Below are positions 1 through 10,626 of a stretch of 64,000 nucleotides of DNA, piece by piece. The stretch is taken from assembly GCF_000745265.1 (NCBI RefSeq), contig NZ_JQNN01000001.1:2480001-2544000 (forward strand). Direction: 5' to 3'. This stretch comes from Massilia sp. 9096 (GTDB lineage Bacteria; Pseudomonadota; Gammaproteobacteria; Burkholderiales; Burkholderiaceae_D). A program made the translations under genes and the position numbers. The notes beneath the pieces were generated by a model. The model did no database searches. It saw nothing but the letters and a program-made list of their open reading frames with translations, and was not told the DNA's origin. Each line of letters starts with the position of its first letter. Position 1 is the first letter of the stretch.

Positions 1-106
1 GCTCGCGCGCCACGTCGACGTAGTCCACGCCGGCCTCTTCCAGGGCCAGGCGCACGAACTCGCCGCGCCCCTGGATGGTGGGCCAATAAAAAAGTTCATA
101 CGCCAT
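1..106 (-). CDS. Glutathione S-transferase, N-terminal fragment (cut by window edge)
   Basis: Only the first 35 codons lie in the window. They read as the start of a soluble glutathione S-transferase: the opening MAYELFYWPTIQGRGE is the first beta strand and helix of the thioredoxin-like glutathione-binding domain, followed by LALEEAGVDYVDV. The ATG is at 106-104 and an AAGGAG ribosome binding site lies at 113-118. A cytosolic enzyme that conjugates glutathione to electrophiles is expected from the family, but the substrate cannot be told from this piece. It is divergent from the VirK-family gene. Confidence 0.8.
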   Translation of the reverse strand, partial: MAYELFYWPTIQGRGEFVRLALEEAGVDYVDVARE

Positions 107-381
107 CAGGCGCTCCTTATGTTGTTCGGTTTGACTCAATTATTCCTCATGATCCCGATGTTCGGCGCGGCAATCGTGCTAGTCTTCGGGTTGCCAAATT
201 AGGGCTGCCAAAAGATCAATAACAAGAGACATGATCACAACAAAAACAAGACAGGGAATGGGTGACGGCATGGGTCGACCTTGACGCTCGGAATGATTTA
301 TTTCCGTTGAGCAATCTCACTTTGCCCAGGAGGCGAGTGCGACAAGATATAACCCGTCATCACATCCCTACGGAGCGCTTC
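107..381. other. Divergent intergenic region
   Basis: This AT-richer spacer separates the divergent GST and VirK-family genes and should hold both promoters. An in-frame GTG at 262 would extend the VirK-family gene, but those codons look non-conserved. I see no convincing regulatory site or RNA gene here. Confidence 0.4.
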
Positions 382-1344
382 ATGATTTTCGCTCACCTGA
401 CCCGCCACTGGATCGCCCGCCGCAGCCAGTACAGTTTCTCTACCTGGATGCTGTGCGTCGCACGCAGCATGCGCGTCCTGGCCTACTACCGCGAGCACCG
501 CGCGCTGTGCCGGCTCGGCGTCTACCGCAACCACGTCGCCCAGCCCGGCGACGACGATCCCTTCCACCACCTCAGCCACCGCGACTACCTCATCAAGGGC
601 TTGCCGGTGCGCCAGCGCGTGCAAGCCGTGCTGAGCCACTACCGCTTTGAAGAAACCACCTTCAACGATGCCTACAAGGCCGGGGTCTACGGCGCGCGTG
701 CGCTGCCGCTGTGGCAGCACGACGACGACGGCGCCAGCTTCGTCATCCAGCTCGAAATGGCGTCGCGCAGCAATGCCGAGGGCGACTTGACGCTGGCCCT
801 GGTCGCGGACGGCAAATGCCTGCACCGACTCTCATTCAGCTGGCTCGAGGGAGCGATGTTCGGCCTCGACACGCCGGTCGTGCCCTTCATCGCGCGCAAC
901 CAGGGGCGCTGGGCCGATTCCGGCGCGGCCTTCGAAGCCTTCGAGCGGATTTTCCCGAACAATTCGCCGAGCTTCTTCTGCTTCGCCGCCATGCAGGGCA
1001 TCGCCCAGGCGGTCGGCATCGACAAGGTAGCCGCGATCCGCGGCGAGGCCCACGTCGCCTACGATCCTGCGCCCGAAAAGCACTTTGCCAACGCCTACGA
1101 CGGCTTCTGGAAGATCCTCGGCGGCGCCGAAATGAGCGGCGGCCCCGGCTACCTGATTGCGCTGCCGTTCTACGTCAAGCCGCTGGCGGACATGCCCTCC
1201 AAGCACCGCAAGCGCGCGGCCCAGCGGCGCGAGCACTGGCGCCTGATCGGCGAATCGGCGCGCACCGCGCTGCAGCGCCACCTGCTGCACGCGCGCGCGC
1301 AGATCGAGCACCCGGCGCCGGTGCTGGAGCCGGCCCAGATCTGA
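382..1344 (+). CDS. VirK/YbjX family protein (DUF535)
   Basis: A 320-residue soluble protein of the DUF535 (VirK/YbjX) family. The diagnostic half is C-terminal: an FPNNSPSFFCFAAMQGIA segment, an ANAYDGFW segment and the basic KHRKRAAQRREHWRLI helix. VirK-type proteins have been tied to virulence and envelope-stress phenotypes in enterobacteria, but no biochemical activity is established. The ATG at 382 is preferred because GGAG lies six bases upstream; a GTG at 262 would add 40 unconserved residues. There is no signal peptide. It is transcribed alone, upstream of the TPP riboswitch unit. Confidence 0.8.
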   Translation: MIFAHLTRHWIARRSQYSFSTWMLCVARSMRVLAYYREHRALCRLGVYRNHVAQPGDDDPFHHLSHRDYLIKGLPVRQRVQAVLSHYRFEETTFNDAYKAGVYGARALPLWQHDDDGASFVIQLEMASRSNAEGDLTLALVADGKCLHRLSFSWLEGAMFGLDTPVVPFIARNQGRWADSGAAFEAFERIFPNNSPSFFCFAAMQGIAQAVGIDKVAAIRGEAHVAYDPAPEKHFANAYDGFWKILGGAEMSGGPGYLIALPFYVKPLADMPSKHRKRAAQRREHWRLIGESARTALQRHLLHARAQIEHPAPVLEPAQI

Positions 1345-1442
1345 GGCGGGCGCAGCTGCAGCACGTGGCAAACATGTGGCAAGGCGTGTCGCCCACGGTT
1401 GACAGAAGCACCACCATGGGGCGCGCTCGTGTTACACTCGCG

Positions 1443-1520
1443 CCTTCGCTAGGGGTCCTGGGAGTGCGCTTCCGGGTGAGACATACCCTTCGTACCTGAT
1501 CTGGATAATGCCAGCGAAGG
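1443..1520 (+). promoter_or_regulatory. TPP (thiamin pyrophosphate) riboswitch, THI element
   Basis: The conserved THI core is present: GTGAGA (1476-1481), TACCCTT (1484-1490), then ACCTGATCTGG (1494-1504) and TAATGCCAGCG. P1 pairs CCTTCG (1443-1448) with CGAAGG (1515-1520). The P2 strands are GGGT (1453-1456) and ACCC (1485-1488). CTGG (1501-1504) pairs with CCAG (1511-1514). It sits about 100 nt upstream of the TonB-dependent receptor start, so thiamin pyrophosphate should repress the receptor. No clear U-tract terminator follows, so control may act on translation or by another route. Confidence 0.93.
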
Positions 1521-1618
1521 AAAGCGCAGAGCAGCACCCCTCCTCGTTTTGCCCTTCCCCGTTGGCTCCGGCTTATAAAAAGCAGCGCAGCCCAACGGCG
1601 CGCCGAGAGAGCAAACCC

Positions 1619-3823
1619 ATGAACAAACCCTTGCAGTACTCGATCCTGGCTTGCGCCATCGCGCAGGCGTTCGCCATCGATGCGTCAGCCCAGACCCAGC
1701 AGGCCCAAACCCAGCAGGCGGCGCAAGCCGGCCCGGTCGCCGAAGTGGTCGTCACCGGCGCCCGCACCGGTGGCGAGCGCGCCGGCGTCGGCGGCTTTTC
1801 CGATGCGCCTCTGGTCGACACGCCGGTCTCGATCGACGTGTTCACCCGCACGCAGATGCAGGACCTGTCGATCCGCTCGACCACCGATGCGATGCGCTAC
1901 GACGCCTCGGTCAGCGATTCCTACAACGCGGTCGGCTACGCCGAGTCGTTCTCGATCCGCGGCTTCACCCTGGACAACGACTACAGCTACCGCAAGGACG
2001 GCTTCGCCATTCCCGGCGACACCCAGATCCCGCTCGAGAACAAGGAACGCATCGAGGTGCTCAAGGGCCTGGCCGGCCTCACCGCCGGCGTCGCCACCCC
2101 GGGCGGCATCCTGAACTATGTCACCAAGCGCCCGACCGCCACGCCGCTGCGCGAAGCGACGGTGCAGGTGAGCGAGCGCGGCACGCTGTACGGCGCGATC
2201 GACCTGGGCGGGCGCTTTGCCGACCCGCGCTTCGGCTACCGCATCAACGTGGCGGCCGAAGACATCCACCCGTACGTGGCAGGCGCCAACGGTGACCGCC
2301 AGTTCATCTCCGGCGCTTTCGATTGGCAGATCAGCCCGGACGCGCTGCTGCAGCTCGACATGGACTACCAGCGCAAGGCGCAGATCACGGCGCCCGGCTT
2401 CCAGCTGATCCAGAACCTCTACCTGCCGAGCGGCGTGTCGCCCAAGATGCTGCTCAACGACCAGCCCTGGACCAAGCCGGTCCAGACCTGGGACACCAAC
2501 CTCGGCCTGCGTTTCGAGTACAAGCTGGCGCCGGACTGGCTGGCCACCGTGGCCGCCAACAAGCACTGGTTCCGCCGCAACGACTACACCGCCTTCCCTT
2601 ACGGTTGCAGCAACGAGGGCGAGGGCTACTACCCTGGCTTCTGCTCGAACGGCGACTACGACGTCTACGACTACCAGAGCACCGGCGAGCGCAAGACCCC
2701 GTGGGGCGTGCAGGCGCAGGTGCACGGCAAGTTCGCCACCGGCCGGTTCCGTCACGAGCTGACCGTCGGCGCCTCGTACGACGAGCGCCACGACAGCCTC
2801 GGCGACGACGTCTACGACTACGTCGGCTACAGCAACATCTGGCATCCGCTGGTGTCGCCGCAGGCCGCCGCCGGCCGTACCACCGGCCCGGTGTTCGAAC
2901 GCCGCACCGACCAGGAGACGGCCGTCTTCGCCCAGGACATCGTCAAGCTGACCGACGACCTGACCCTGCATGCCGGCCTGCGCCACGTGCAGCTCAAGCG
3001 CAACCAGTACGACGACACGCTGGACGTGCCCGGCTACGTCCACAGCGACAACAGCTTCACGCTGCCGAGCCTGGCCCTGGTCTATGCGGTGGCGCCGGGC
3101 TGGAACGTGTACGGCGCGCTCAGCCACGGCCTGCAGAACGGCGGCGCGGCCCCGTTCGGCACCGCCAACCAGCACCAGATCCTGGCGCCGGCGCGTGCGC
3201 ACCAGGCCGAGATCGGCGCGAAGGCCGACCTGGGCAGCGCCTTGAGCCTGTCGGCTTCGCTGTTCGAGATCCGCCAGGGCCTCGAATACACCGACCCGAA
3301 CCAGACCATCCCCGTACTCGTGGGCGGCGCGACGCAGTACCTGAATCCCTACGTGCGCAATGGCCAGGAAACCCATCGCGGCCTGGAAGTGACGGCGGGC
3401 GGCAAGGCGAGCGCGGACCTGAGCTGGAACCTGTCCCTGATGGCGCTGAACACGCGCCAGGAAGGCACGGGCGACCCGACCCTGGACGGCAAGCGCGTCA
3501 CCGACGTCCCGGCCTTCAAGTCGACCGCCTGGGTGGAATACGCGGTGCCGAACGTGCCGGACCTGAAGGTCGACGCCAACTGGCGTTACTCGGGCAAGAA
3601 GGCGTTCGACGTCGAGAACAGCGTGTTCGTGCCGGGCTACCACGTGTTCGGCCTGGGCGCGTCCTACCGCCTGGCGCTGGCCGGTACCCGCGTCACCGTG
3701 CGCGGCCGCGTCGACAACCTGTTCGACAAGTTCTACTGGGGCGACGTCACGCCGCAGCTGGGCGGCTACCTGATCCCGGGCGCGCCGCGCACCTTCCGCC
3801 TGTCGGCGCAGGTGGATTTCTAA
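1619..3823 (+). CDS. TonB-dependent outer-membrane receptor under TPP-riboswitch control (putative thiamin/precursor uptake)
   Basis: A 734-residue TonB-dependent receptor. Residues 1-24 form a signal peptide ending DASA. A TonB-box-like AEVVVTGAR is near residues 41-49, the plug domain follows (VDTPVSIDVFT, SIRGFTLDN, ERIEVLKG), and a 22-strand barrel ends in VDF with the terminal Phe used for BAM assembly. By sequence it resembles the siderophore-receptor subclass, but the TPP riboswitch in its leader argues that it imports thiamin or a thiamin precursor. The ATG at 1619 is chosen because the upstream ATG at 1508 lies inside the riboswitch. Its stop overlaps by four bases the stop of the convergent kinase gene. 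Confidence 0.88.
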   Translation: MNKPLQYSILACAIAQAFAIDASAQTQQAQTQQAAQAGPVAEVVVTGARTGGERAGVGGFSDAPLVDTPVSIDVFTRTQMQDLSIRSTTDAMRYDASVSDSYNAVGYAESFSIRGFTLDNDYSYRKDGFAIPGDTQIPLENKERIEVLKGLAGLTAGVATPGGILNYVTKRPTATPLREATVQVSERGTLYGAIDLGGRFADPRFGYRINVAAEDIHPYVAGANGDRQFISGAFDWQISPDALLQLDMDYQRKAQITAPGFQLIQNLYLPSGVSPKMLLNDQPWTKPVQTWDTNLGLRFEYKLAPDWLATVAANKHWFRRNDYTAFPYGCSNEGEGYYPGFCSNGDYDVYDYQSTGERKTPWGVQAQVHGKFATGRFRHELTVGASYDERHDSLGDDVYDYVGYSNIWHPLVSPQAAAGRTTGPVFERRTDQETAVFAQDIVKLTDDLTLHAGLRHVQLKRNQYDDTLDVPGYVHSDNSFTLPSLALVYAVAPGWNVYGALSHGLQNGGAAPFGTANQHQILAPARAHQAEIGAKADLGSALSLSASLFEIRQGLEYTDPNQTIPVLVGGATQYLNPYVRNGQETHRGLEVTAGGKASADLSWNLSLMALNTRQEGTGDPTLDGKRVTDVPAFKSTAWVEYAVPNVPDLKVDANWRYSGKKAFDVENSVFVPGYHVFGLGASYRLALAGTRVTVRGRVDNLFDKFYWGDVTPQLGGYLIPGAPRTFRLSAQVDF

Positions 3824-4365
3824 GCCAGCAGCGCCTCGACCTGCCGCACCCGCTGCGGCAGGTCGCCCTCCACCAATACGTGAGCGATGCCGCGCGCGTC
3901 CAGTACCTCGAGCAGGGTCGCGTGCACGCGTGCGCGCACATCCTCGGAATCGCGCATCAAGCCATCGGCCACCCATGGCAGATCCGGCGCCGCGACCAGC
4001 GTCAGCGCGTAGTCGTGTGCGGCCTCCAGGGCCAGCAGATCGGGCGGCACCCGCCCCCAGTAGAAGCGGCTGTACACGGCCGTCATCAAGGGCGCGGTGT
4101 CGCAGAACAGCAGCGCGCCGGGACGGCCGGCCAGCTCGCGCGCGCACGCGTCCTCGCGCGCGCGCTGGGTGCGCGCGATGCCCGATTGATCGTCTTCGTA
4201 GGGCACGCGCCCCGTGGTGTCGACGAACTCGCGCAGGTATTCCGGCACCCACAGCGTGCGGTGGCGGCGCGCCAGGGTTTCGGCCAGCGTCGACTTGCCG
4301 GTCGATTCGGCGCCGAGGATGGCGATGCGCGCCGGGTTCCCGGGTTCTGCCGCCTGCAGGTTCAT
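3820..4365 (-). CDS. NadR-like P-loop nucleoside kinase (AAA ATPase family)
   Basis: A 181-residue cytosolic protein with a Walker A motif GAESTGKST at residues 18-26 and the VPEYLREF stretch typical of the ribosylnicotinamide kinase domain of NadR. The adenylyltransferase domain of full NadR is absent, so this is a stand-alone kinase. Its ATG overlaps the stop of the upstream pnuC-like gene (ATGA), so the two are translationally coupled and the kinase probably phosphorylates, and so traps, what the transporter brings in. Sequence similarity points to nicotinamide riboside. The riboswitch-controlled receptor next door raises thiamin as an alternative substrate. Confidence 0.8.
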   Translation of the reverse strand: MNLQAAEPGNPARIAILGAESTGKSTLAETLARRHRTLWVPEYLREFVDTTGRVPYEDDQSGIARTQRAREDACARELAGRPGALLFCDTAPLMTAVYSRFYWGRVPPDLLALEAAHDYALTLVAAPDLPWVADGLMRDSEDVRARVHATLLEVLDARGIAHVLVEGDLPQRVRQVEALLA

Positions 4366-4988
4366 GCCGCCACCGCCGGTTCGGTCGCGGCCGCACGCCA
4401 GGCGCGCAGGCCGACCAGCGCCATCACGACGAACACCGCGTACAGGAACGCCGTCAGGTGCAGCCCCTTGTAGACGTACAGGCCGACGTACAGCACGTCG
4501 ACCACGATCCAGGTGTGCCAGTTCTCGATCTTCTTTTTCGCGGTGAGCGCGGTGCCGAGCAGGCTGCCGGCGGTGAGGAAGGCGTCGATGCGCGGCACGT
4601 CGGTATCGGTGTACACGCCGAGGAAGTTCGACAGCAGCGCGAAGCCGATCGCCCAGCCGGCCAGCGACCAGGCCCAGCCCCTGGCACTCAGGCGCGAAAC
4701 CGCCGGCGCCCCGGCCTGCGCGCCGGCCGCGTTATCTTTGTCACTGCCGCGCAGCCACTCGCTCCAGCCCCAGATCGAGGCCAGGATGAACACGCCCTGC
4801 AGGCCGGCGTCGCCGTACAGGCGCGAGCGGAAGAACACGATGCCGTAGGCGGCCGAGGACACGATCGCGAACAGCCAGGCCCAGTGGTTCCTGCGGATGT
4901 TGAGCAGCACCGTCGCAACCGAGAGCACGAAGGAGAGCAGCTCCAGCAAGGTGGTGGGAAAGCCGAGGAAGGTGATCGGATCGTTCAT
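4362..4988 (-). CDS. PnuC/PnuT-family vitamin transporter
   Basis: A 208-residue inner-membrane protein with about seven or eight hydrophobic segments and the PnuC-family features: LLNIRRNHWAW, SAAYGIVFF, the WGWSEW motif, KKKIENWHTWI and DVLYVGLYVYKG. PnuC proteins carry nicotinamide riboside by facilitated diffusion driven by phosphorylation in the cytosol. The PnuT branch carries thiamin and is often THI-regulated. No THI element is visible upstream of this gene, so its assignment to one branch is open. It starts at the ATG at 4988-4986, and its stop overlaps the start of the kinase gene. Confidence 0.85.
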   Translation of the reverse strand: MNDPITFLGFPTTLLELLSFVLSVATVLLNIRRNHWAWLFAIVSSAAYGIVFFRSRLYGDAGLQGVFILASIWGWSEWLRGSDKDNAAGAQAGAPAVSRLSARGWAWSLAGWAIGFALLSNFLGVYTDTDVPRIDAFLTAGSLLGTALTAKKKIENWHTWIVVDVLYVGLYVYKGLHLTAFLYAVFVVMALVGLRAWRAAATEPAVAA

Positions 4989-5092
4989 GCGCGCGCTGGA
5001 AAGATGGAGACGCGGCGTGCCATGAAGGCAGGCCAACGGTCGATTATGGAAGCTGGCGTCCGAATGCGCAAGCCGTTCGCCACGGCGCGAGG

Positions 5093-5108
5093 TGTCCGGA
5101 TCCGGACA
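5093..5108 (+). promoter_or_regulatory. Perfect 16-bp palindrome, likely enhancer site for a sigma-54 activator
   Basis: TGTCCGGATCCGGACA is a perfect inverted repeat centred about 108 bp upstream of the start predicted from the sigma-54 promoter at 5182-5198. That is the usual distance for an NtrC-type activator site. The regulator fragment in the next gene belongs to this activator family, which makes autoregulation of the original operon likely. Confidence 0.6.
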
Positions 5109-5181
5109 GCGCTGCCCGCACGCGGGCACACGCGCGGGCGCGCAAGCGGGCCAAACCCGGCGCCGCCCCGGTAGAACGGCC

Positions 5182-5198
5182 CTGGCACGGCGCTTGCG
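5182..5198 (+). promoter_or_regulatory. Sigma-54 (RpoN) promoter
   Basis: CTGGCACGGCGCTTGCG matches the sigma-54 consensus: the -24 GG (5184-5185) and the -12 GC (5196-5197) are separated by exactly ten bases within TGGCACG and TTGC elements. It lies 37 bp upstream of the chimeric gene and should drive that gene and the sensor kinase. Confidence 0.8.
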
Positions 5199-5234
5199 AA
5201 GCGGGAAAGCATCCGAACTTTTCCGCTTTCGCTC

Positions 5235-5753
5235 ATGGACCAGGCCCTCAGCATCGACATCCTGCGCCGCCGCGGCCGCCAACGCCTGGCCGCCGGCATG
5301 CTCGCCTTCGCCTTTCTCGCCTTTCTCGCCTGCGCGGCCTGGGGCCTGAACCGCGTGCTGCGCCCGAGCGTGGCCGGCGCCGACGTCGCCATCGCCGAGG
5401 TGCGGCGCGGCGCGGTCGACACCACCGTCGACGCTGCCGGCGTGGTGGTCGGGCGCTACCAGCCGGTTGGCGCCAGCACGTCGAGCCAGGCGGACGTGCG
5501 CGTGGTCTCGGCCACCAACCGCGAGCTGGCCGAGCTGGTGGCCGCCGGCGAGTTCCGCGAAGACCTGTTCTACCGCCTCAACCTGATCACGATCCGCTTG
5601 CCGCCGCTGCGCGAACGGCGCAGCGACATCGGGCTGCTGGCGCGCCACATCGCCGCGCGCGTCGCCTTCGACTACGGGCTGGGCCTGGAGCGCCATGGAC
5701 TGGGCGCGGGCATCGCCATCGAGGATCGCTTGTCCGACGGCTTCGGCGCATGA
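5235..5753 (+). pseudogene. Chimeric remnant: efflux adaptor N-terminus fused to a sigma-54 response-regulator fragment
   Basis: A 172-residue open frame joining two unrelated families. Residues 1 to about 72 are the start of a MacA/HlyD-type adaptor: cytosolic leader, one membrane helix ([15 protein letters not shown]), then [16 protein letters not shown]. From about residue 73 it becomes the middle of an NtrC-type AAA+ domain: [29 protein letters not shown] and [11 protein letters not shown]. Walker A, the GAFTGA loop, the receiver and the Fis DNA-binding domain are all missing. The simplest explanation is an in-frame deletion that removed the rest of the adaptor, probably ABC-transporter genes, and most of the regulator. 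Its stop overlaps the start of the kinase gene (ATGA). No activity is expected. Confidence 0.75.
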
Positions 5754-7172
5754 CGCTGCAAACGCGCCTGTTCGTCTACCTGCTGGCGCTGCATCTGCCG
5801 CTGTACGGCTGCGCCGCGCTGCTGCTGCCGCAGCAACCGTTGCTGTTCGTGGGCGCGGAGCTGGCCCTGCTCGCGACGCTGGCGCTGGGCTGGCGCCTGG
5901 TGCGCCAGGCGCTCGAGCCGCTCGGCTACACACGCCGCCTGCGCGACCTGCTGCAGGACCAGCAGTACGCGAGCCGGCTGGCGATGCTGGACAGCGCCGG
6001 CAGCCGCGAGCTGCACGAACTGGTCGACGCCTTCAACGCCATGCTGGCCGCGCTGCACCGCGAACGCCTGGCGGCCGGCGAGCAGCAGGGTTTCCTCGAC
6101 CGCCTGCTCGCAGCCACGCCCGCCGCCGTGCTGGTGTTCGACTTCGACCACGCGATCAGCCTGATGAACCCCAGCGCCGGCGCACTGCTCGGGTTCGAAC
6201 AGCCGCTCGGACGGCCCCTGTCGTATTGGATCGACAGCGATGCAGATGATGCCGAAAAGTTCGCGCCCGCGCTCGATGCGCGCGCCCGCACGCGCGCGCG
6301 CGAACTGGCCGCGCAACTGGCCGCGCAGCCGCCCGGCGAGAGCCGCTTGATGACGGACCTGGACGGGCGCCGCTACCGCGCCCAGCGCGGCCAGTTCTAT
6401 GACCGCGGCTTCGCGCGCCACTTCCTGATGGTCGAGGAGCTGACCGCGGAACTCGAGGACTCGGAGCGCGCCACCTACGCGCGCCTGATCCGGGTGCTGG
6501 CGCACGAAGTCAACAACACGGTGGCGGCGACCGGCTCGGTGCTCGAATCGCTGCTGACCTACCGCAGCCAGCTGAACGAGTCGGACGCCGGCGACTTCGC
6601 CACCGCGATCGTCGCCGTCAAGCGGCGCAACGCCAGCCTGGGCCAGTTCATCGGCCGCTTCACCGAAGTGGTCAAGATGCCGGCGCCGGCGCTGCGCCCG
6701 GCCAGCCTGGGCGACGTCGTCGACGATATCCTGTGGCTGCACCGCGATGCGTGCAAGGCGCGCGCCATCGCGCTCGGCTGGGCGCGCCGCGACGCCGTGC
6801 CGCCCCTGATGCTGGACGTGCAGCTGATCGAAGGCGCGCTGCTGAATATCGTGAAGAATGCGATCGAGGCGGTCGACGAATCGCGCGATCGCGATCGCGA
6901 CGGCCGCGGCGGCAGCGGCGGCGCCATCCGCATCAAGCTGGCCCGGGAGGCGCGGCACGTGCGCCTGTCGGTGATCGACTCCGGCGGCCTGCTGGAACAG
7001 ACGCCGCTGCGCCAGCTGTTCACGCCCTTCTTCAGCACCAAGAAGGGCGGCCAGGGCATCAGCCTGGTGTTCGTGCGCGAGGTGCTCACGCGCCACGGCT
7101 GCCGCTACGCGCTGGCGCCGGGCGTGCCGGGCGAGACGCGCTTCGACGTCTGGTTTCCGGTCAGTTCCCAGG

Positions 7173-7195
<23 letters not shown>
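5750..7195 (+). CDS. NtrB/NtrY-type sensor histidine kinase
   Basis: A 481-residue membrane kinase. Residues 1-50 contain two hydrophobic segments. A HAMP-like stretch and a PAS domain (about 120-220) follow. The phosphoacceptor is His252 in [11 protein letters not shown], and the catalytic domain has the N-box NIVKNAIEA (Asn370), a DSGG element and [15 protein letters not shown]. Kinases of this type phosphorylate sigma-54-dependent response regulators. The expected partner is the regulator of which only a piece survives in the upstream gene, so this kinase may now be an orphan. The gene is coupled to the chimera by ATGA, and its 3' end overlaps the convergent S46 peptidase gene by 23 bp. 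Confidence 0.88.
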
Positions 7196-9344
<2,149 letters not shown>

Positions 9345-9587
9345 GGCGGATTCCAATGGCAAAGTAGAACGGAAGCGCTTCCGAGTATAGCCAGCGGCGC
9401 CGGGGCTGGACACGATTCGCTCCTGCATATGGCCGAGCTCGGGGCGGGGCGTTGCATTCCTGCGTAATGACGTGACAACAGCCCTGCAGCTTGGCGGAGC
9501 GTCCTTCGCCCGCATCTGCGCCTGCAGGCGCAAGCCGCTACAATGCCTGATCGTCCGCCGATTTCCCCTGTTCTCCCATCAGCCCTC

Positions 9588-10610
9588 ATGCCAAGCTCGA
9601 ATCCTTCCCGCCTCGACCAGCTGCGCCGCCTGGCGCCCGACCGTTTCACCATGTACCTGCTCGGCACCGTGCTGCTGGCCAGCCTGCTGCCCTGCCGCGG
9701 CGGCGTCGCGATCGCACTCGGGCACATCACCACCTTCGCCATCGGCCTGCTGTTCTTCCTGCACGGCGCCAAGCTGTCGCGCGAAGCGCTGGTCTCGGGC
9801 CTGACCCACTGGCGCTTGCACCTGCTGGTGCTGGCTTCGACCTTCGCCATGTTCCCGCTGCTCGGCCTCCTGCTCAAGCCCCTGGCCACGCCGCTGGTCG
9901 GACCGCAGCTGTACCTGGGCGTGCTGTTCCTGTGCACCCTGCCCTCGACGGTGCAATCGTCGATCGCCTTCACGTCGATGGCGCGCGGGAACGTGGCGGC
10001 GGCGGTGTGCAGCGCCTCGGCCTCGAACTTCTTCGGTATCTTCCTCACGCCGCTGCTGGTCAGCACGATCGTCGTGCACGGATCGGGCGCGGGTGGCGGT
10101 TCGTCGCTCGATGCGATCATGACCATCGTCGAGCAGTTGCTGCTGCCCTTCCTGGCCGGCCAGTTCCTGCGTCCGTGGATCGGCGCCTGGGTCGACAAGC
10201 ACAAGCCGATGCTCAAGATCGTCGACCAGGGCTCGATCCTGCTGGTGGTCTACACGGCGTTTTCGGAATCGGTCAACGAGGGCTTGTGGCACCAGCTGGC
10301 GCCGTCGGCGCTGGTGGGACTGGTGGTGCTGAACTGCGTGCTGCTGGCGATTGCGCTGTGCGTGGCGACGTTCGTGAGCCGCCGCCTGGGCTTCTCGCGC
10401 GAAGACGAGATCACGATCGTGTTCTGCGGCTCGAAGAAGAGCCTGGCCAGCGGCGTGCCGATGGCGAAGGTGCTGTTCGCGCCGGGCGCGCTTGGGATGA
10501 TCATCCTGCCCTTGATGCTGTTCCACCAGATTCAGCTGATGGTGTGCGCGGTGCTGGCCCAGCGCTGGTCGCGCCGCGCGGACCCGCAGGGCGAGCCGGT
10601 GGCGGACTGA
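9588..10610 (+). CDS. SBF-like/YfeH-type bile acid:sodium symporter family protein
   Basis: A 340-residue inner-membrane protein with about ten hydrophobic segments, of the SBF-like family (bile acid:sodium symporter fold, YfeH type). Family hallmarks include FFLHGAKLS in an early loop, LPSTVQSSIAFTS in the first crossover helix, and FCGSKKSLASGVPMA in the second. The physiological substrate of this branch is unknown; organic anions are expected. The ATG at 9588 gives a short cytosolic leader; an upstream ATG at 9543 would add 15 residues. It is divergent from the S46 peptidase. Confidence 0.87.
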   Translation: MPSSNPSRLDQLRRLAPDRFTMYLLGTVLLASLLPCRGGVAIALGHITTFAIGLLFFLHGAKLSREALVSGLTHWRLHLLVLASTFAMFPLLGLLLKPLATPLVGPQLYLGVLFLCTLPSTVQSSIAFTSMARGNVAAAVCSASASNFFGIFLTPLLVSTIVVHGSGAGGGSSLDAIMTIVEQLLLPFLAGQFLRPWIGAWVDKHKPMLKIVDQGSILLVVYTAFSESVNEGLWHQLAPSALVGLVVLNCVLLAIALCVATFVSRRLGFSREDEITIVFCGSKKSLASGVPMAKVLFAPGALGMIILPLMLFHQIQLMVCAVLAQRWSRRADPQGEPVAD

Positions 10611-10626
10611 GCCCGCCCGGCTCGGG

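Noticed and set aside
1508..1618. N-terminal extension of the first TonB-dependent receptor from an ATG at 1508
   Set aside because: The ATG lies inside the conserved core of the TPP riboswitch, and the receptor signal peptide begins at 1619.
1685..4396. A 903-codon open frame on the minus strand opposite the first receptor
   Set aside because: It is antisense to a clear receptor gene, has Arg/Ala/Val-rich shadow composition typical of GC-rich DNA, and matches no family.
4989..5234. A second TPP riboswitch upstream of the pnuC-like gene
   Set aside because: Looked for on the minus strand; the CTGATCTGG and TACCC core elements are absent.
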